Assembly: GCF_003343245.1 (NCBI RefSeq)
Contig: NZ_CP024901.1
Location: forward strand, 434,001-498,000
Reading direction: 5' to 3'
DNA: 64,000 nucleotides
Source of the DNA: Photorhabdus laumondii subsp. laumondii
GTDB taxonomy: Bacteria; Pseudomonadota; Gammaproteobacteria; Enterobacterales; Enterobacteriaceae
Part shown: in pieces, positions 28,905 through 40,610 of the stretch
How the letters are laid out: each line of letters begins with the position of its first letter
Position numbering within the stretch: position 1 is the stretch's first letter
Notes under the pieces: model-generated
Databases searched by the model: none
Seen by the model: the letters and a program-made list of their open reading frames with translations, nothing else
Told to the model about the DNA's origin: nothing
Translations under genes and position numbers: made by a program

Positions 28905-29157
28905 GCCTTATGTTTGGCTAGTAAGTTTTTTTATTAGCTAAATAAAAAATTTTCGGTTGGAGCTTGGCCTAATCCAAGCCCCGTCCAAGACCGCAGGTGT
29001 AAGTAATTACTTAATATTCCTGCGTAGACGGTGACAGAGCCAAATGAAATTCATTTCTGGATTCTGCTCACCGTGTTTTAGAGCTCAGGCCCCTTTATGG
29101 TGTTATGAGCGATGTGAGTTCCGGGTTCTTCCCGGTTAATCCAGGAGCAAGAAGCTA
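28905..29157 (+). ncRNA. L10 leader (autoregulatory mRNA leader of rplJL)
   Basis: The 316-bp gap between rplA and rplJ matches the conserved enterobacterial L10 leader. It includes a GACGGTGACAGAG segment and its partner TGCTCACCGTG, then a CCGGGTTCTTCCCGG hairpin and GGAGCAAGAAGCTAATG at the start. The L10-L12 complex binds this RNA to repress translation. The boundaries are approximate. Confidence 0.75.
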
Positions 29158-29664
29158 ATGGCACTAAATCTTCAAGACAAACAAGCGATTGTTGCTGAAG
29201 TCAGCGAAGTTGCCAAAGGCGCGCTGTCTGCGGTTGTTGCGGATTCCCGTGGCGTTACTGTAGATAAAATGACTGAACTGCGTAAAGCAGGTCGCGAAGC
29301 TGGCGTTTACATTCGTGTTGTTCGTAACACGCTGATCCGTCGTGCTGTTGAAGGTACTGCCTATGAGTGCCTGAAAGAAGCGTTTGTTGGTCCAACCTTG
29401 ATTGCTTTTTCTAATGAACACCCGGGCGCAGCTGCTCGTCTGTTCAAAGAGTTCGCGAAAGCGAATCCAGCATTCGAGATTAAAGCAGCAGCCTTTGAAG
29501 GTGAGTTTATTCCTGCGGCCAATATTGACCGTTTGGCAACACTCCCGACTTACGAAGAAGCAATCGCACGCCTGATGTCAACCATGAAAGAAGCCGTTGC
29601 AGGCAAACTGGTTCGTACTCTGGCTGCGTTACGCGAGTTACGCGAGCAGAAAGAAGTAGCTTAA
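29158..29664 (+). CDS. rplJ: 50S ribosomal protein L10
   Basis: A 168-aa L10, three residues longer than that of E. coli (165). N-terminus [20 protein letters not shown]; the C-terminal helix ([31 protein letters not shown] minus context) carries the L12 dimer-binding sites. It anchors the L7/L12 stalk and is the leader-binding repressor. Confidence 0.99.
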   Translation: MALNLQDKQAIVAEVSEVAKGALSAVVADSRGVTVDKMTELRKAGREAGVYIRVVRNTLIRRAVEGTAYECLKEAFVGPTLIAFSNEHPGAAARLFKEFAKANPAFEIKAAAFEGEFIPAANIDRLATLPTYEEAIARLMSTMKEAVAGKLVRTLAALRELREQKEVA

Positions 29665-29727
29665 TTGCCGATTTCCTTCGTTGCTTTTTAACGTATAAAT
29701 TATTTCTGAATTTTAGGAACACTTGTT

Positions 29728-30099
29728 ATGTCTATCAATAAAGAACAAATTCTGGACGCAGTTGCAACAATGTCCGTCATGGATGTTGTTGAACTGATCA
29801 CTGCAATGGAAGACAAATTCGGCGTTTCTGCGGCGGCGGCGGTAGCTGTTGCTGCTGGCGGTGCTGCTGAAGCTGTTGAAGAACAAACTGAATTTGACGT
29901 TGTTCTGTCTGCTATTGGCGGTAACAAAGTTGCTGTTATCAAAGCAGTACGTGGTGCAACTGGTCTGGGTCTGAAAGAAGCAAAAGATCTGGTTGAGAGC
30001 GCTCCAAACGCTACACTGAAAGAAGGCATCAGCAAAGATGACGCTGAAGCACTGAAAAAATCTCTGGAAGAAGCAGGCGCTTCTGTTGAGATTAAGTAA
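29728..30099 (+). CDS. rplL: 50S ribosomal protein L7/L12
   Basis: A 123-aa L12: N-terminal dimerisation helices ([19 protein letters not shown]), an Ala-rich hinge with a GCGGCGGCGG codon run, and a C-terminal factor-binding domain ([20 protein letters not shown]). Present in multiple copies on the ribosome, it is translated from a stronger site than rplJ. Confidence 0.99.
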   Translation: MSINKEQILDAVATMSVMDVVELITAMEDKFGVSAAAAVAVAAGGAAEAVEEQTEFDVVLSAIGGNKVAVIKAVRGATGLGLKEAKDLVESAPNATLKEGISKDDAEALKKSLEEAGASVEIK

Positions 30100-30138
30100 G
30101 TTTAGCTTTAAGTTAGCAGCCTGACTTGAAAGGCTGAC

Positions 30139-30169
30139 GGCTGGTGATTAAAAAATCACCAGCCTTTTT
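30139..30169 (+). terminator. rplL-rpoB attenuator
   Basis: GGCTGGTGATT (30139-30149) and AATCACCAGCC (30154-30164) form a perfect 11-bp stem followed by five T. In E. coli a partial terminator at this site lowers rpoBC transcription relative to the ribosomal genes. The remaining 270 bp to rpoB would hold the leader and an RNase III site, which I could not delimit. Confidence 0.8.
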
Positions 30170-30438
30170 GCGCTGTAGGGCATTAGCAGCATTTCCACTG
30201 TTTGGCTGTTAATTAACCCCCAAATACTTTTTCCTATTGACGACTTAATATACTGCGTTCTCAGCTACGATCCACTCGGGTAGCTCGGTAGTAATGTAAC
30301 GCAATGAAATGATTTAAGAGTAATAGCAATGAGTATTACGGAAAATAATTCAATTTTCTGTTCGAAAAAACAGTGTCGTAAAGAGCTGTCCTTTAGGGCG
30401 GGCAGAGTGGGTCACTGATCAGCGAGCTGAGGAACCCT

Positions 30439-33400
30439 ATGGTTTACTCCTATACCGAGAAAAAACGTATTCGTAAGGATTTTGGTAAGCGTCCGCAAGT
30501 GTTGGACGTACCTTATCTCCTTTCTATCCAACTTGACTCGTTCCAGAAGTTTATCGAGCAAGATCCAGAAGGCCAGAATGGTTTAGAAGCGGCATTCCGT
30601 TCTGTATTCCCAATCCAGAGCTACAGTGGCAGTTCGGAGCTGCAATACGTTAGCTACCGTCTTGGTGAGCCAGTGTTTGATGTTAAAGAGTGCCAGATTC
30701 GTGGTGTAACTTATTCTGCACCTCTGCGCGTTAAGCTGCGTCTGGTTATCTATGAACGTGAAGCACCGGAAGGCACGGTCAAAGATATCAAAGAGCAAGA
30801 AGTCTACATGGGTGAAATTCCGCTCATGACTGACAACGGTACTTTTGTTATCAATGGTACTGAGCGGGTTATTGTCTCCCAGTTGCATCGTAGTCCTGGT
30901 GTATTCTTTGACAGCGATAAGGGTAAAACTCACTCATCCGGTAAGGTACTGTATAACGCACGTATTATTCCTTACCGTGGTTCTTGGTTAGATTTCGAAT
31001 TCGATCCAAAAGATAATCTGTTTGTGCGCATTGACCGCCGTCGTAAATTGCCGGCAACGATTATTCTGCGTGCAATGAATTACAGCACTGAAGAGATTTT
31101 GAACCTGTTCTTCAGTAAAACGATTTTCGAAATTCGTGACAACAGACTGCAAATGACGCTGGTACCAGAACGTTTGCGTGGTGAAACTGCTTCTTTTGAT
31201 ATTGAAGCAAACGGCAAGGTTTATGTTGAAAAAGGCCGTCGTATTACCGCACGTCATATCCGCCAGTTAGAAAAAGATGAAGTGAACCGTATTGAGGTTC
31301 CTGTTGAATACATTGCGGGTAAAGTTGTTGCAAGAGACTACATTGATGTCAACACAGGTGAAATTATCTGTGCTGCTAACATGGAGCTCTCTTTAGATCT
31401 GTTGGCACGTTTGAGCCAATCTGGTCATAAATCTATCGAAACATTGTTCACCAACGATTTAGATCACGGCGCATATATTTCCGAGACACTTCGTGTTGAT
31501 CCAACCAATGACCGTTTGAGTGCTTTGGTTGAGATTTATCGCATGATGCGTCCTGGTGAGCCACCAACCCGTGAAGCGGCAGAAAATCTGTTTGAAAATC
31601 TGTTCTTCTCAGAAGATCGTTATGATCTTTCTGCGGTTGGTCGTATGAAATTCAACCGCTCATTGAGCCGTGAAGAAGTCGAAGGATCTGGTATTCTGAG
31701 TAAAGATGACATCATTGATGTCATGAAAAAACTCATTGATATCCGTAATGGTAAAGGTGAAGTCGACGATATCGACCACTTAGGTAACCGTCGTATCCGT
31801 TCTGTTGGTGAGATGGCAGAAAACCAGTTCCGTGTTGGTCTTGTACGCGTTGAGCGTGCAGTGAAAGAGCGTCTGTCTCTGGGTGATCTGGATACACTGA
31901 TGCCTCAGGATATGATCAACGCTAAGCCGATTTCAGCCGCAGTGAAAGAATTCTTTGGTTCCAGCCAGCTGTCTCAGTTTATGGACCAAAACAACCCACT
32001 TTCTGAAATCACTCACAAACGCCGTATCTCTGCGTTGGGTCCAGGTGGTTTGACCCGTGAGCGTGCGGGCTTCGAAGTGCGTGACGTACATCCAACGCAC
32101 TATGGTCGCGTATGTCCAATCGAAACCCCGGAAGGTCCGAACATCGGTCTGATTAACTCATTGTCTGTTTATGCGCAGACTAACGAGTATGGTTTCCTTG
32201 AAACCCCATATCGTCTGGTTCGTGATGGTGTTGTTACTGATGAAATTCACTATCTGTCTGCGATTGAAGAAGGTAACTTCGTTATCGCACAGGCAAACAC
32301 CGTATTAGATGACGAAGGCCACTTCGTTGAAGATCTGATAACTTGCCGTAATTATGGTGAATCCAGCTTATTTAACCGTGAGCAGGTTGAATATATGGAC
32401 GTTTCCACCCAGCAGGTGGTTTCCGTTGGTGCTTCCTTGATCCCATTCTTGGAACACGATGACGCAAACCGCGCATTGATGGGTGCAAACATGCAACGTC
32501 AGGCTGTTCCTACTCTGCGTGCTGATAAGCCGTTGGTCGGAACAGGTATGGAACGTGCAGTAGCCGTTGACTCAGGTGTAACTTCTGTTGCTAAACGCGG
32601 TGGTGTGGTTCAATACGTTGATGCATCTCGTATCGTTATCAAAGTAAATGAAGACGAAATGTATCCGGGTGAAGCAGGTATTGATATTTATAACCTGACT
32701 AAATATACCCGTTCTAACCAGAACACCTGTATTAACCAGATGCCATGTGTCTCTCTGGGCGAACCGGTGGAACGTGGTGACGTACTGGCTGATGGTCCAT
32801 CTACTGACTTGGGTGAACTGGCTCTGGGCCAGAACATGCGCGTAGCGTTCATGCCGTGGAATGGTTATAACTTCGAGGACTCCATCTTAGTTTCTGAGCG
32901 TGTCGTCCAGGAAGATCGCTTTACGACCATTCATATCCAGGAACTGGCTTGCGTATCTCGTGATACCAAATTAGGGCCTGAAGAGATCACGGCTGACATC
33001 CCTAACGTAGGTGAGGCTGCACTCTCCAAGCTGGATGAATCCGGTATTGTTTACATCGGTGCGGAAGTAACCGGCGGTGACATTCTGGTTGGTAAAGTGA
33101 CACCTAAAGGTGAAACTCAGCTGACGCCAGAAGAAAAACTGCTGCGTGCTATCTTCGGTGAGAAAGCGTCTGATGTTAAAGACTCTTCTCTGCGCGTACC
33201 AAATGGCGTATCCGGTACGGTTATCGACGTACAGGTATTTACCCGTGATGGTGTAGAAAAAGATAAACGTGCCTTGGAAATTGAAGAGATGCAGCTGCGT
33301 CAGGCTAAGAAGGACCTGACAGAAGAGTTGCAAATCTTTGAAGCTGGCCTGTTTGCACGTATCCGTTCTGTTTTGATTGCAGGCGGCATCGAAGCTGAGA

Positions 33401-34467
33401 AACTGGATAAACTGCCTCGTGAGCGTTGGTTAGAACTGGGTCTGGCTGATGAAGAGAAACAGAATCAGTTGGAACAGTTGGCTGAACAGTATGACGAACT
33501 CAAAGCTGAGTTCGAGAAAAAACTGGATGCTAAACGCCGTAAGATCACACAGGGTGATGATCTGGCACCGGGTGTGCTGAAAATCGTCAAAGTTTATCTG
33601 GCGGTTAAACGTCAGATTCAGCCTGGTGATAAGATGGCAGGTCGCCACGGTAACAAGGGTGTTATCTCCAAGATCAACCCGATCGAAGATATGCCTTACG
33701 ATGAAAACGGCACTCCGGTAGATATCGTACTGAACCCACTGGGCGTACCATCACGTATGAACATTGGTCAGATCTTGGAAACGCATCTGGGCATGGCTGC
33801 GAAAGGTATTGGCGACAAGATCAATGCGATGCTGAAACAGCAGCAGGAAGTTGCCAAACTGCGTGAATTTATCCAGAAAGCTTATAACCTGGGTGATGAA
33901 ACCCGTCAGAAAGTTGATCTGAGCACTTTCTCTGATGAAGAAGTTATGCGTTTGGCAGAAAACCTGAAAAAAGGCATGCCAATTGCGACACCAGTGTTTG
34001 ATGGTGCGAAAGAGAAAGAAATAAAAGAGCTGCTGAAATTGGGTGACTTGCCAACTTCTGGTCAAATTACCCTGTTTGATGGTCGTACCGGTGAGCAATT
34101 TGAGCGTCAGGTTACCGTTGGCTACATGTATATGCTGAAGCTGAACCACTTGGTGGATGACAAAATGCACGCTCGTTCAACGGGTTCGTACAGTCTGGTT
34201 ACTCAGCAACCGTTGGGTGGTAAGGCGCAGTTCGGTGGTCAACGCTTCGGTGAGATGGAAGTGTGGGCATTGGAAGCATATGGTGCCGCGTACACCTTGC
34301 AGGAAATGCTCACCGTCAAGTCCGACGATGTTAACGGCCGTACCAAGATGTATAAAAACATCGTGGATGGCAACCACCAGATGGAGCCAGGTATGCCGGA
34401 ATCCTTCAACGTATTGTTGAAAGAGATCCGCTCTCTGGGTATCAACATCGAGCTGGAAGGCGAATAA
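30439..34467 (+). CDS. rpoB: RNA polymerase beta subunit
   Basis: A 1342-aa beta subunit, same length as in E. coli, beginning [20 protein letters not shown]. The rifampicin region is wild-type in appearance ([20 protein letters not shown] followed by [11 protein letters not shown]). Near the C-terminus are [20 protein letters not shown] and [30 protein letters not shown] precedes the ATG. With rpoC it forms the catalytic core of the enzyme. Confidence 0.99.
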   Translation: MVYSYTEKKRIRKDFGKRPQVLDVPYLLSIQLDSFQKFIEQDPEGQNGLEAAFRSVFPIQSYSGSSELQYVSYRLGEPVFDVKECQIRGVTYSAPLRVKLRLVIYEREAPEGTVKDIKEQEVYMGEIPLMTDNGTFVINGTERVIVSQLHRSPGVFFDSDKGKTHSSGKVLYNARIIPYRGSWLDFEFDPKDNLFVRIDRRRKLPATIILRAMNYSTEEILNLFFSKTIFEIRDNRLQMTLVPERLRGETASFDIEANGKVYVEKGRRITARHIRQLEKDEVNRIEVPVEYIAGKVVARDYIDVNTGEIICAANMELSLDLLARLSQSGHKSIETLFTNDLDHGAYISETLRVDPTNDRLSALVEIYRMMRPGEPPTREAAENLFENLFFSEDRYDLSAVGRMKFNRSLSREEVEGSGILSKDDIIDVMKKLIDIRNGKGEVDDIDHLGNRRIRSVGEMAENQFRVGLVRVERAVKERLSLGDLDTLMPQDMINAKPISAAVKEFFGSSQLSQFMDQNNPLSEITHKRRISALGPGGLTRERAGFEVRDVHPTHYGRVCPIETPEGPNIGLINSLSVYAQTNEYGFLETPYRLVRDGVVTDEIHYLSAIEEGNFVIAQANTVLDDEGHFVEDLITCRNYGESSLFNREQVEYMDVSTQQVVSVGASLIPFLEHDDANRALMGANMQRQAVPTLRADKPLVGTGMERAVAVDSGVTSVAKRGGVVQYVDASRIVIKVNEDEMYPGEAGIDIYNLTKYTRSNQNTCINQMPCVSLGEPVERGDVLADGPSTDLGELALGQNMRVAFMPWNGYNFEDSILVSERVVQEDRFTTIHIQELACVSRDTKLGPEEITADIPNVGEAALSKLDESGIVYIGAEVTGGDILVGKVTPKGETQLTPEEKLLRAIFGEKASDVKDSSLRVPNGVSGTVIDVQVFTRDGVEKDKRALEIEEMQLRQAKKDLTEELQIFEAGLFARIRSVLIAGGIEAEKLDKLPRERWLELGLADEEKQNQLEQLAEQYDELKAEFEKKLDAKRRKITQGDDLAPGVLKIVKVYLAVKRQIQPGDKMAGRHGNKGVISKINPIEDMPYDENGTPVDIVLNPLGVPSRMNIGQILETHLGMAAKGIGDKINAMLKQQQEVAKLREFIQKAYNLGDETRQKVDLSTFSDEEVMRLAENLKKGMPIATPVFDGAKEKEIKELLKLGDLPTSGQITLFDGRTGEQFERQVTVGYMYMLKLNHLVDDKMHARSTGSYSLVTQQPLGGKAQFGGQRFGEMEVWALEAYGAAYTLQEMLTVKSDDVNGRTKMYKNIVDGNHQMEPGMPESFNVLLKEIRSLGINIELEGE

Positions 34468-34597
34468 ATCGTATTCCGGCTGGTACTGCCCTGAATGGAT
34501 ATGACGGGCAGTTTACCAGCCAGTGGTTGCACTGGTCATAGGGGGGAGCGGCATGGGCTGCTCTCCTGACAGGTCTAACTCCGACAGGAGCCATTTC

Positions 34598-37500
34598 GTG
34601 AAAGACTTATTGAAGTTTCTGAAAGCGCAAACTAAGACCGAAGAGTTTGATGCGATCAAAATTGCTCTGGCCTCGCCAGATATGATCCGTTCGTGGTCAT
34701 TTGGTGAAGTGAAAAAGCCGGAAACAATTAACTACCGTACGTTCAAACCTGAGCGTGACGGTCTTTTCTGTGCCCGTATTTTCGGGCCAGTAAAGGATTA
34801 TGAGTGCTTGTGTGGTAAATACAAGCGCTTGAAACACCGTGGTGTAATTTGTGAGAAGTGTGGTGTAGAAGTTACCCAAACTAAAGTTCGTCGTGAGCGT
34901 ATGGGTCACATTGAGCTGGCTTCTCCAACTGCACACATCTGGTTCCTGAAATCATTGCCATCTCGCATCGGTTTGTTGCTGGATATGCCACTGCGTGATA
35001 TTGAGCGTGTACTGTACTTCGAATCCTATGTGGTTGTCGAAGGCGGTATGACCAGCTTGGAACGCAGTCAGATTCTGACGGAAGAGCAATACTTGGATGC
35101 ACTGGAAGAGTTTGGTGATGAATTCGATGCGAAGATGGGCGCGGAAGCTATCCAGTCTTTGCTGAAAAATCTCGATCTGGAAAATGAGTGTGAAACGCTG
35201 CGTGAAGAGTTAAACGAAACTAACTCTGAAACGAAACGTAAAAAGCTGACCAAACGTATTAAACTGTTGGAAGCCTTTATTCAGTCTGGTAACAAACCAG
35301 AATGGATGGTTCTGACGGTTCTGCCAGTTCTGCCACCGGACTTACGTCCATTGGTTCCACTGGATGGCGGCCGTTTTGCCACTTCGGATCTGAACGATCT
35401 CTATCGTCGTGTTATTAACCGTAACAACCGTTTGAAGCGCCTGTTAGATCTGGCTGCGCCGGATATCATCGTTCGTAACGAAAAACGTATGTTGCAGGAA
35501 GCGGTCGATGCTTTGCTGGATAACGGTCGTCGCGGTCGTGCAATTACCGGTTCTAACAAACGTCCACTGAAATCCCTGGCTGATATGATCAAGGGTAAAC
35601 AAGGTCGTTTCCGTCAGAACTTGTTGGGTAAACGTGTTGACTATTCTGGTCGTTCTGTAATCACTGTAGGTCCTTACCTGCGTTTGCATCAGTGTGGTCT
35701 GCCTAAAAAGATGGCACTGGAGCTGTTTAAGCCATTCATCTACGGCAAGCTAGAACTGCGTGGTTTAGCGACGACGATTAAAGCCGCTAAAAAGATGGTT
35801 GAGCGTGAAGAGGCGGTGGTATGGGATATCCTGGATGAAGTCATTCGTGAACATCCGGTTCTGCTGAACCGTGCGCCGACACTTCACCGTTTGGGTATTC
35901 AGGCATTCGAACCGGTTCTGATTGAAGGTAAAGCGATTCAGTTGCACCCACTGGTGTGTGCGGCATATAACGCCGACTTCGACGGTGACCAAATGGCTGT
36001 TCACGTACCGTTGACACTGGAAGCCCAGTTAGAAGCGCGTGCATTGATGATGTCTACCAACAACATCCTGTCTCCAGCGAGTGGTGAGCCAATCATCGTT
36101 CCATCTCAGGACGTTGTTCTGGGTCTGTATTACATGACCCGCGACTGTGTTAACGCGAAAGGCGAAGGCATGGTATTGACCGGGCCTAAAGAAGCAGAAC
36201 GCGTATATCGCGCAGGACTGGCTTCTCTGCATGCCCGCGTTAAAGTGCGTATCACTGAAGAAGTGAAAGATGGCGAAGGCAATATCACAACTAACACCGG
36301 TTTGGTTGATACGACTATTGGTCGTGCCATTCTGTGGATGATTGTACCAAGAGGTCTGCCTTACTCGTTGGTTAACCAACCACTGGGTAAAAAAGCCATC
36401 TCTAGGATGCTGAACACCTGTTACCGTGTGATGGGCTTGAAGCCAACGGTTATTTTCGCTGACCAGATCATGTATACCGGCTTTGCCTACGCTGCACGTT
36501 CAGGTGCATCTGTTGGTATCGATGACATGGTTATCCCAGAGAAAAAGGCCGGGATCATTGCCGAAGCAGAAGCAGAAGTTGCTGAAATTCAGGAACAGTT
36601 CCAATCTGGTCTGGTTACAGCCGGTGAACGTTATAACAAGGTTATCGATATCTGGGCTGCGGCAAACGAGCGTGTTGCTAAGGCAATGATGGAAAACTTG
36701 TCGACTGAAACAGTCACTAATCGTGATGGTGAAGAAGAGCAACAAGTTTCCTTCAACAGCATCTTTATGATGGCTGACTCCGGTGCGCGTGGTTCTGCCG
36801 CTCAGATCCGTCAGTTGGCGGGTATGCGTGGCTTGATGGCTAAGCCAGACGGCTCCATCATCGAAACCCCAATTACGGCGAACTTCCGTGAAGGTTTGAA
36901 CGTACTCCAGTACTTCATCTCAACTCACGGTGCTCGTAAAGGTTTGGCGGATACCGCACTGAAAACAGCGAACTCCGGTTACCTGACTCGTCGTCTGGTT
37001 GACGTGGCGCAAGACTTGGTTGTGACAGAAGATGACTGTGGTACGCACGACGGTATTCTGATGACGCCGGTTATTGAAGGTGGTGATGTTAAAGAGCCAC
37101 TGCGTGAGCGTGTATTGGGTCGTGTGACGGCGGAAGATGTTCTGAAACCAGGTACTGCTGATATTCTGGTGCCGCGTAATACATTGCTGAACGAGAAATG
37201 GTGTGATCTGTTAGAAGAGAGCTCCGTTGACAGCATTAAAGTACGTTCTGTTGTAAGTTGCGAAACTGACTTCGGTGTTTGTGCAAACTGCTATGGTCGT
37301 GACCTTGCTCGCGGACACATCATCAATAAAGGTGAGGCGGTTGGTGTTATTGCGGCTCAGTCCATCGGTGAGCCGGGTACACAGTTGACGATGCGTACGT
37401 TCCACATCGGTGGTGCGGCATCTCGTGCAGCAGCAGAATCCAGTATTCAGGTACGTAACAAAGGTAGCTTGAAGCTATTTAACGCTAAGTCCGTGACGAA

Positions 37501-38818
37501 CTCCGCAGGCAAGCTGGTGATTACTTCTCGTAACACTGAATTGTGTCTGATCGACGAATTTGGCCGTACTAAAGAAAGCTATAAAGTGCCTTACGGTGCA
37601 GTACTGGGTAAAGGTGATGGCGAAACCGTTAACGGCGGTGAAACCGTTGCTAACTGGGATCCGCACACCATGCCAGTGGTCAGTGAAGTATCTGGTATCA
37701 TCCGTTTCGCTGACATGATAGATGGCCAGACCATTACCCGCCAGACTGACGAATTGACAGGTCTATCTTCATTGGTTGTTCTCGATAGTGCAGAACGTAC
37801 CGGTAGTGGTAAAGATCTGCGTCCGGCACTGAAAATCGTTGATGCCAAAGGTGACGATGTATTGATTCCAGGTACTGATATGCCTGCTCAATATTTCCTG
37901 CCGGGTAAAGCGATTGTTCAGTTAGACGATGGCGTAAGCATCTCTGCGGGTGATACTTTAGCGCGTATTCCTCAGGAGTCCGGCGGTACGAAAGATATTA
38001 CCGGTGGTTTGCCACGTGTTGCTGACTTGTTCGAAGCACGTCGTCCGAAAGAGCCTGCTATCCTGGCTGAAGTCAGCGGTATTGTCTCCTTTGGTAAAGA
38101 GACCAAGGGCAAACGCCGTTTGGTTATCTCCCCATTAGATGGTGGCGATGCTTACGAAGAGATGATCCCTAAATGGCGTCAGCTCAACGTGTTCGAGGGT
38201 GAAGTGGTTGAACGTGGTGACGTGATCTCTGATGGTCCAGAGTCTCCACACGACATCTTGCGCCTGCGTGGTGTTCATGCGGTTACCCGTTACATCACCA
38301 ACGAAGTTCAGGAAGTTTACCGCCTGCAAGGGGTTAAGATTAACGATAAACACATTGAGGTTATCGTTCGTCAGATGCTGCGTAAAGCGACCATTGAAAG
38401 TGCAGGTAGCTCCGAGTTCTTGGAAGGCGAACAGGTTGAATATGCCCGCGTTAAAGTGGCAAACCGTAAGCTGGAACAAGAAGGTAAAGTGGCTGCAACT
38501 TATGGCCGTGACCTGTTGGGTATCACCAAAGCGTCTCTGGCGACTGAATCCTTCATCTCTGCGGCATCGTTCCAGGAAACGACCCGCGTACTGACTGAGG
38601 CTGCGGTTGCGGGTAAACGTGATGAACTGCGTGGCTTGAAAGAAAACGTCATCGTTGGTCGTCTGATCCCTGCTGGTACCGGTTATGCTTACCATCAGGA
38701 TCGCATACGTCGTCGCCAGTTGAATGAGCCTGCCGAGGCACCACAAGTGAGTGTCGATGAGGCTACTGCGAACTTGGCAGAACTGTTGAATGCCGGTTTT
38801 GGTGGTGATAAGAAGTAA
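34598..38818 (+). CDS. rpoC: RNA polymerase beta' subunit
   Basis: The open frame extends to 34523, but the GTG at 34598 (GACAGGAGCC upstream, as in E. coli) gives 1406 aa beginning with the family start [20 protein letters not shown]. The zinc ribbon [20 protein letters not shown] is near residues 70-88. The catalytic magnesium loop [12 protein letters not shown], the trigger loop [11 protein letters not shown] and the second zinc cluster ([15 protein letters not shown]) are all intact. A terminator follows 20 bp after the stop. Confidence 0.99.
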   Translation: MKDLLKFLKAQTKTEEFDAIKIALASPDMIRSWSFGEVKKPETINYRTFKPERDGLFCARIFGPVKDYECLCGKYKRLKHRGVICEKCGVEVTQTKVRRERMGHIELASPTAHIWFLKSLPSRIGLLLDMPLRDIERVLYFESYVVVEGGMTSLERSQILTEEQYLDALEEFGDEFDAKMGAEAIQSLLKNLDLENECETLREELNETNSETKRKKLTKRIKLLEAFIQSGNKPEWMVLTVLPVLPPDLRPLVPLDGGRFATSDLNDLYRRVINRNNRLKRLLDLAAPDIIVRNEKRMLQEAVDALLDNGRRGRAITGSNKRPLKSLADMIKGKQGRFRQNLLGKRVDYSGRSVITVGPYLRLHQCGLPKKMALELFKPFIYGKLELRGLATTIKAAKKMVEREEAVVWDILDEVIREHPVLLNRAPTLHRLGIQAFEPVLIEGKAIQLHPLVCAAYNADFDGDQMAVHVPLTLEAQLEARALMMSTNNILSPASGEPIIVPSQDVVLGLYYMTRDCVNAKGEGMVLTGPKEAERVYRAGLASLHARVKVRITEEVKDGEGNITTNTGLVDTTIGRAILWMIVPRGLPYSLVNQPLGKKAISRMLNTCYRVMGLKPTVIFADQIMYTGFAYAARSGASVGIDDMVIPEKKAGIIAEAEAEVAEIQEQFQSGLVTAGERYNKVIDIWAAANERVAKAMMENLSTETVTNRDGEEEQQVSFNSIFMMADSGARGSAAQIRQLAGMRGLMAKPDGSIIETPITANFREGLNVLQYFISTHGARKGLADTALKTANSGYLTRRLVDVAQDLVVTEDDCGTHDGILMTPVIEGGDVKEPLRERVLGRVTAEDVLKPGTADILVPRNTLLNEKWCDLLEESSVDSIKVRSVVSCETDFGVCANCYGRDLARGHIINKGEAVGVIAAQSIGEPGTQLTMRTFHIGGAASRAAAESSIQVRNKGSLKLFNAKSVTNSAGKLVITSRNTELCLIDEFGRTKESYKVPYGAVLGKGDGETVNGGETVANWDPHTMPVVSEVSGIIRFADMIDGQTITRQTDELTGLSSLVVLDSAERTGSGKDLRPALKIVDAKGDDVLIPGTDMPAQYFLPGKAIVQLDDGVSISAGDTLARIPQESGGTKDITGGLPRVADLFEARRPKEPAILAEVSGIVSFGKETKGKRRLVISPLDGGDAYEEMIPKWRQLNVFEGEVVERGDVISDGPESPHDILRLRGVHAVTRYITNEVQEVYRLQGVKINDKHIEVIVRQMLRKATIESAGSSEFLEGEQVEYARVKVANRKLEQEGKVAATYGRDLLGITKASLATESFISAASFQETTRVLTEAAVAGKRDELRGLKENVIVGRLIPAGTGYAYHQDRIRRRQLNEPAEAPQVSVDEATANLAELLNAGFGGDKK

Positions 38819-38831
38819 TTCTTAGAACACG

Positions 38832-39131
38832 CTAGCTAATAAATGCCCTCCTTTTGAGAGGGCATTTTAACTTTTTGTTACCAGCGCAAAGCAAAATTCC
38901 TCTCCGCTTGGGGGCGAACGCAAAGAATGCTCGGAGCGGGTCGCCTTTGCTTTGGACACGTAATTCTTTCATGTTGCTGTGGCATGAACCGTTCACAGTA
39001 TCTGCGTATGGCCTGGGTAACATAGGGCCTCTTTCCCGAAGTGCTATTATTGAAGCTAGCATATTGGCCCTGTCGGTGTCATTCAAAGCATCGAACCATG
39101 CATCAAAGGTGCCTGTTGTCTCGATAGTCAC
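38832..39131 (-). pseudogene. truncated Gp49/HigB-like toxin gene abutting the rpoC terminator
   Basis: The first 85 residues read as a complete N-terminal part of a phage-derived Gp49-like (RelE/HigB superfamily) toxin: WFDALNDTDRANMLASIIALRERGP, YADTVNGSCHSNMKELRVQ and LRAFFAFAPKRRGILLCAGNKK. Family members continue with a DKRFY-type C-terminal segment. Here the frame instead runs into the rpoC terminator (KLKCPLKRRAFIS) and stops. No antitoxin follows on this strand. It is therefore most likely a deletion-truncated, inactive toxin. Confidence 0.65.
38841..38872 (+). terminator. rpoC terminator
   Basis: AAATGCCCTC (38841-38850) and GAGGGCATTT (38858-38867) with T-rich tail. The opposite-strand truncated toxin gene ends within this hairpin. 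Confidence 0.85.
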
Positions 39132-39285
39132 ATGATTACTTATTGTTCAATATAGGTCAAATGCTATATAGATGGAAATCTATGGTCAAGAAATTTAGTC
39201 AGAAGTGACATTTCATTAAAATGCAATTTTCCTCTTGATGAAAATTTCCTTTTGGGTTAATTTTTTGCATTAGGAGGAAATTAGA

Positions 39286-39609
39286 GTGTTTATAGTTAAG
39301 TACCATGATGAGGCCGAACAAGAAATTAAGTCTTTGCCAGCAAAAGTAGGGGTAAAACTTGTAAGGTTGATTGGAAAGCTAGAAAAAGATCCTCGCTCAC
39401 TACGTGAACCGGACACAAAACATTTGGGAAATGGTCTTTACGAAATTCGAACAATGGGGGGAGATATAGCACGCGGATTATGGGTATATCAGACAGGAAA
39501 GCAAATATATATTCTGCAAGTTTATATAAAGAAAACACAAAAAATCAACCCAAGTGAGATAGCTTTAGCATTTCGCAGATTGGAGGAAATGAAACATGAA
39601 GAAATATAA
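39286..39609 (+). CDS. HigB-like (Gp49 family) toxin of a type II toxin-antitoxin pair
   Basis: A 107-aa protein with GTG start and GGAGG ribosome site. The RelE/HigB-type fold is indicated by FIVKYHDEAEQEIKSLPAKV, the helix VKLVRLIGKLEKDP, then HLGNGLYEIRTMGGDIARGLWVYQ and a basic C-terminal strand and helix (IYILQVYIKKTQKINPSEIALAFRRLEE). Such toxins cleave mRNA on the ribosome. The gene overlaps the XRE-type antitoxin gene by 14 bp in the toxin-first order typical of higBA. Confidence 0.85.
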   Translation: MFIVKYHDEAEQEIKSLPAKVGVKLVRLIGKLEKDPRSLREPDTKHLGNGLYEIRTMGGDIARGLWVYQTGKQIYILQVYIKKTQKINPSEIALAFRRLEEMKHEEI

Positions 39610-39877
39610 GACACATTCAGAGATTCTGGCAGAAATGATGAAAGACTCTGAATTTAAAGCCGCTTACGAAGCTGAAGAACGTAAAGAAAGATTGCAAGAA
39701 ACACTTGCAGAGTGGCGTAAGTTTGCTGGACTGACTCGCGCGCAAGTCGCGGAAAGAATGGGGGTTACGCCGCCAACGGTGACGAAAATGGAAAATAATG
39801 TAACAAAAGCTAGTATAGAAACATTAGTGCGCTATGCGCAAGCCTGTGGTATCCAGAACCCACAAATTACGTTGTAA
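39596..39877 (+). CDS. XRE-family antitoxin (HigA-like)
   Basis: A 93-aa protein: N-terminal helical arm (HSEILAEMMKDSEFKAAYEAEE) and a helix-turn-helix in the C-terminal half (LTRAQVAERMGVTPPTVTKMENN). HigA-like antitoxins of this layout neutralise the Gp49 toxin and repress the operon through the helix-turn-helix. The start codon lies within the toxin gene, preceded by TTGGAGGAAATGAAAC, so expression is coupled. Confidence 0.85.
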   Translation: MKKYKTHSEILAEMMKDSEFKAAYEAEERKERLQETLAEWRKFAGLTRAQVAERMGVTPPTVTKMENNVTKASIETLVRYAQACGIQNPQITL

Positions 39878-40000
39878 TTCTCTGTGCTAATGGGATTAGT
39901 GCATTACTAACCCTTTTGACTTTATTAATGAAATTCTTGTAAAAGCAAGAGGTAAAATAATCGTGTGAATTAATTCCCTACCCATCTTGGAAAACTGAGT

Positions 40001-40204
40001 ATGATCACACTTGATGAATTGCTTGAAAAACGCAGCCCTGAAAGCCGCCGTAGAATTGCTAAAAAAGTTGATGAAATGAAACGGGAGATAAGGCTTTATC
40101 AGATCCGCGAGGCCCGTGATGTTCCACAAACTGAGCTGGCAGTTGTGCTTGGGATCAAACAACCAACTGTTGCTAAAATGGAACAGTCTGATAATGACCT
40201 TTAA
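40001..40204 (+). pseudogene. truncated orphan XRE antitoxin
   Basis: A 67-aa protein, MITLDELLEKRSPESRRRIAKK, with a helix-turn-helix (PQTELAVVLGIKQPTVAKMEQ) that stops at NDL. Family members I remember are about 95-100 aa and continue after EQRGND with a conserved KLSTLKRYVEAMGG-type segment, absent here. It looks like the antitoxin class that pairs with toxins like the truncated one at 38832-39131. It may be a functional short repressor or a decayed remnant; the latter is favoured. Confidence 0.55.
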
Positions 40205-40610
40205 ATATTATGGCGTTGTTTCAGTAAAAGTGGCAGAGCTCGTCGTTCTGCCCTCTGAGGCTTGTGTCACCTTAGCTATGTAAGGGATATTATTCGGTAT
40301 GCAGAAATAGCTCATCATATTTAATTCAGGGGGCTGGTCAATATAATTATTTCATTTAAAGTCCCATCACATAGAATTTATGAAAGATTATTCTCTTTAA
40401 AGTACCTATTTTTATCCGTATTCTTGCATGATTGATGAAGACTTAAATTTAATTTTTCAGGATAAATAATCACAGTTTTTTCTCCTGTTGGATCTTTAAA
40501 TTATGATACAGGTCATAAAATACAATATTTCATGATTCATATACTCGGGAATGAATATAAACTAAAAATGAGCAGCAATTGTTGCCAATATAAAATAATG
40601 GGGCAAAATA
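40205..40610. other. AT-rich spacer before the seven-gene cluster
   Basis: No ORF with translation signals. A TACAAT hexamer at 40521-40526 could be a -10 for the cluster but lacks a good -35. A short GGCAGA/TCTGCC inverted repeat is at about 40231-40251. Confidence 0.4.
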
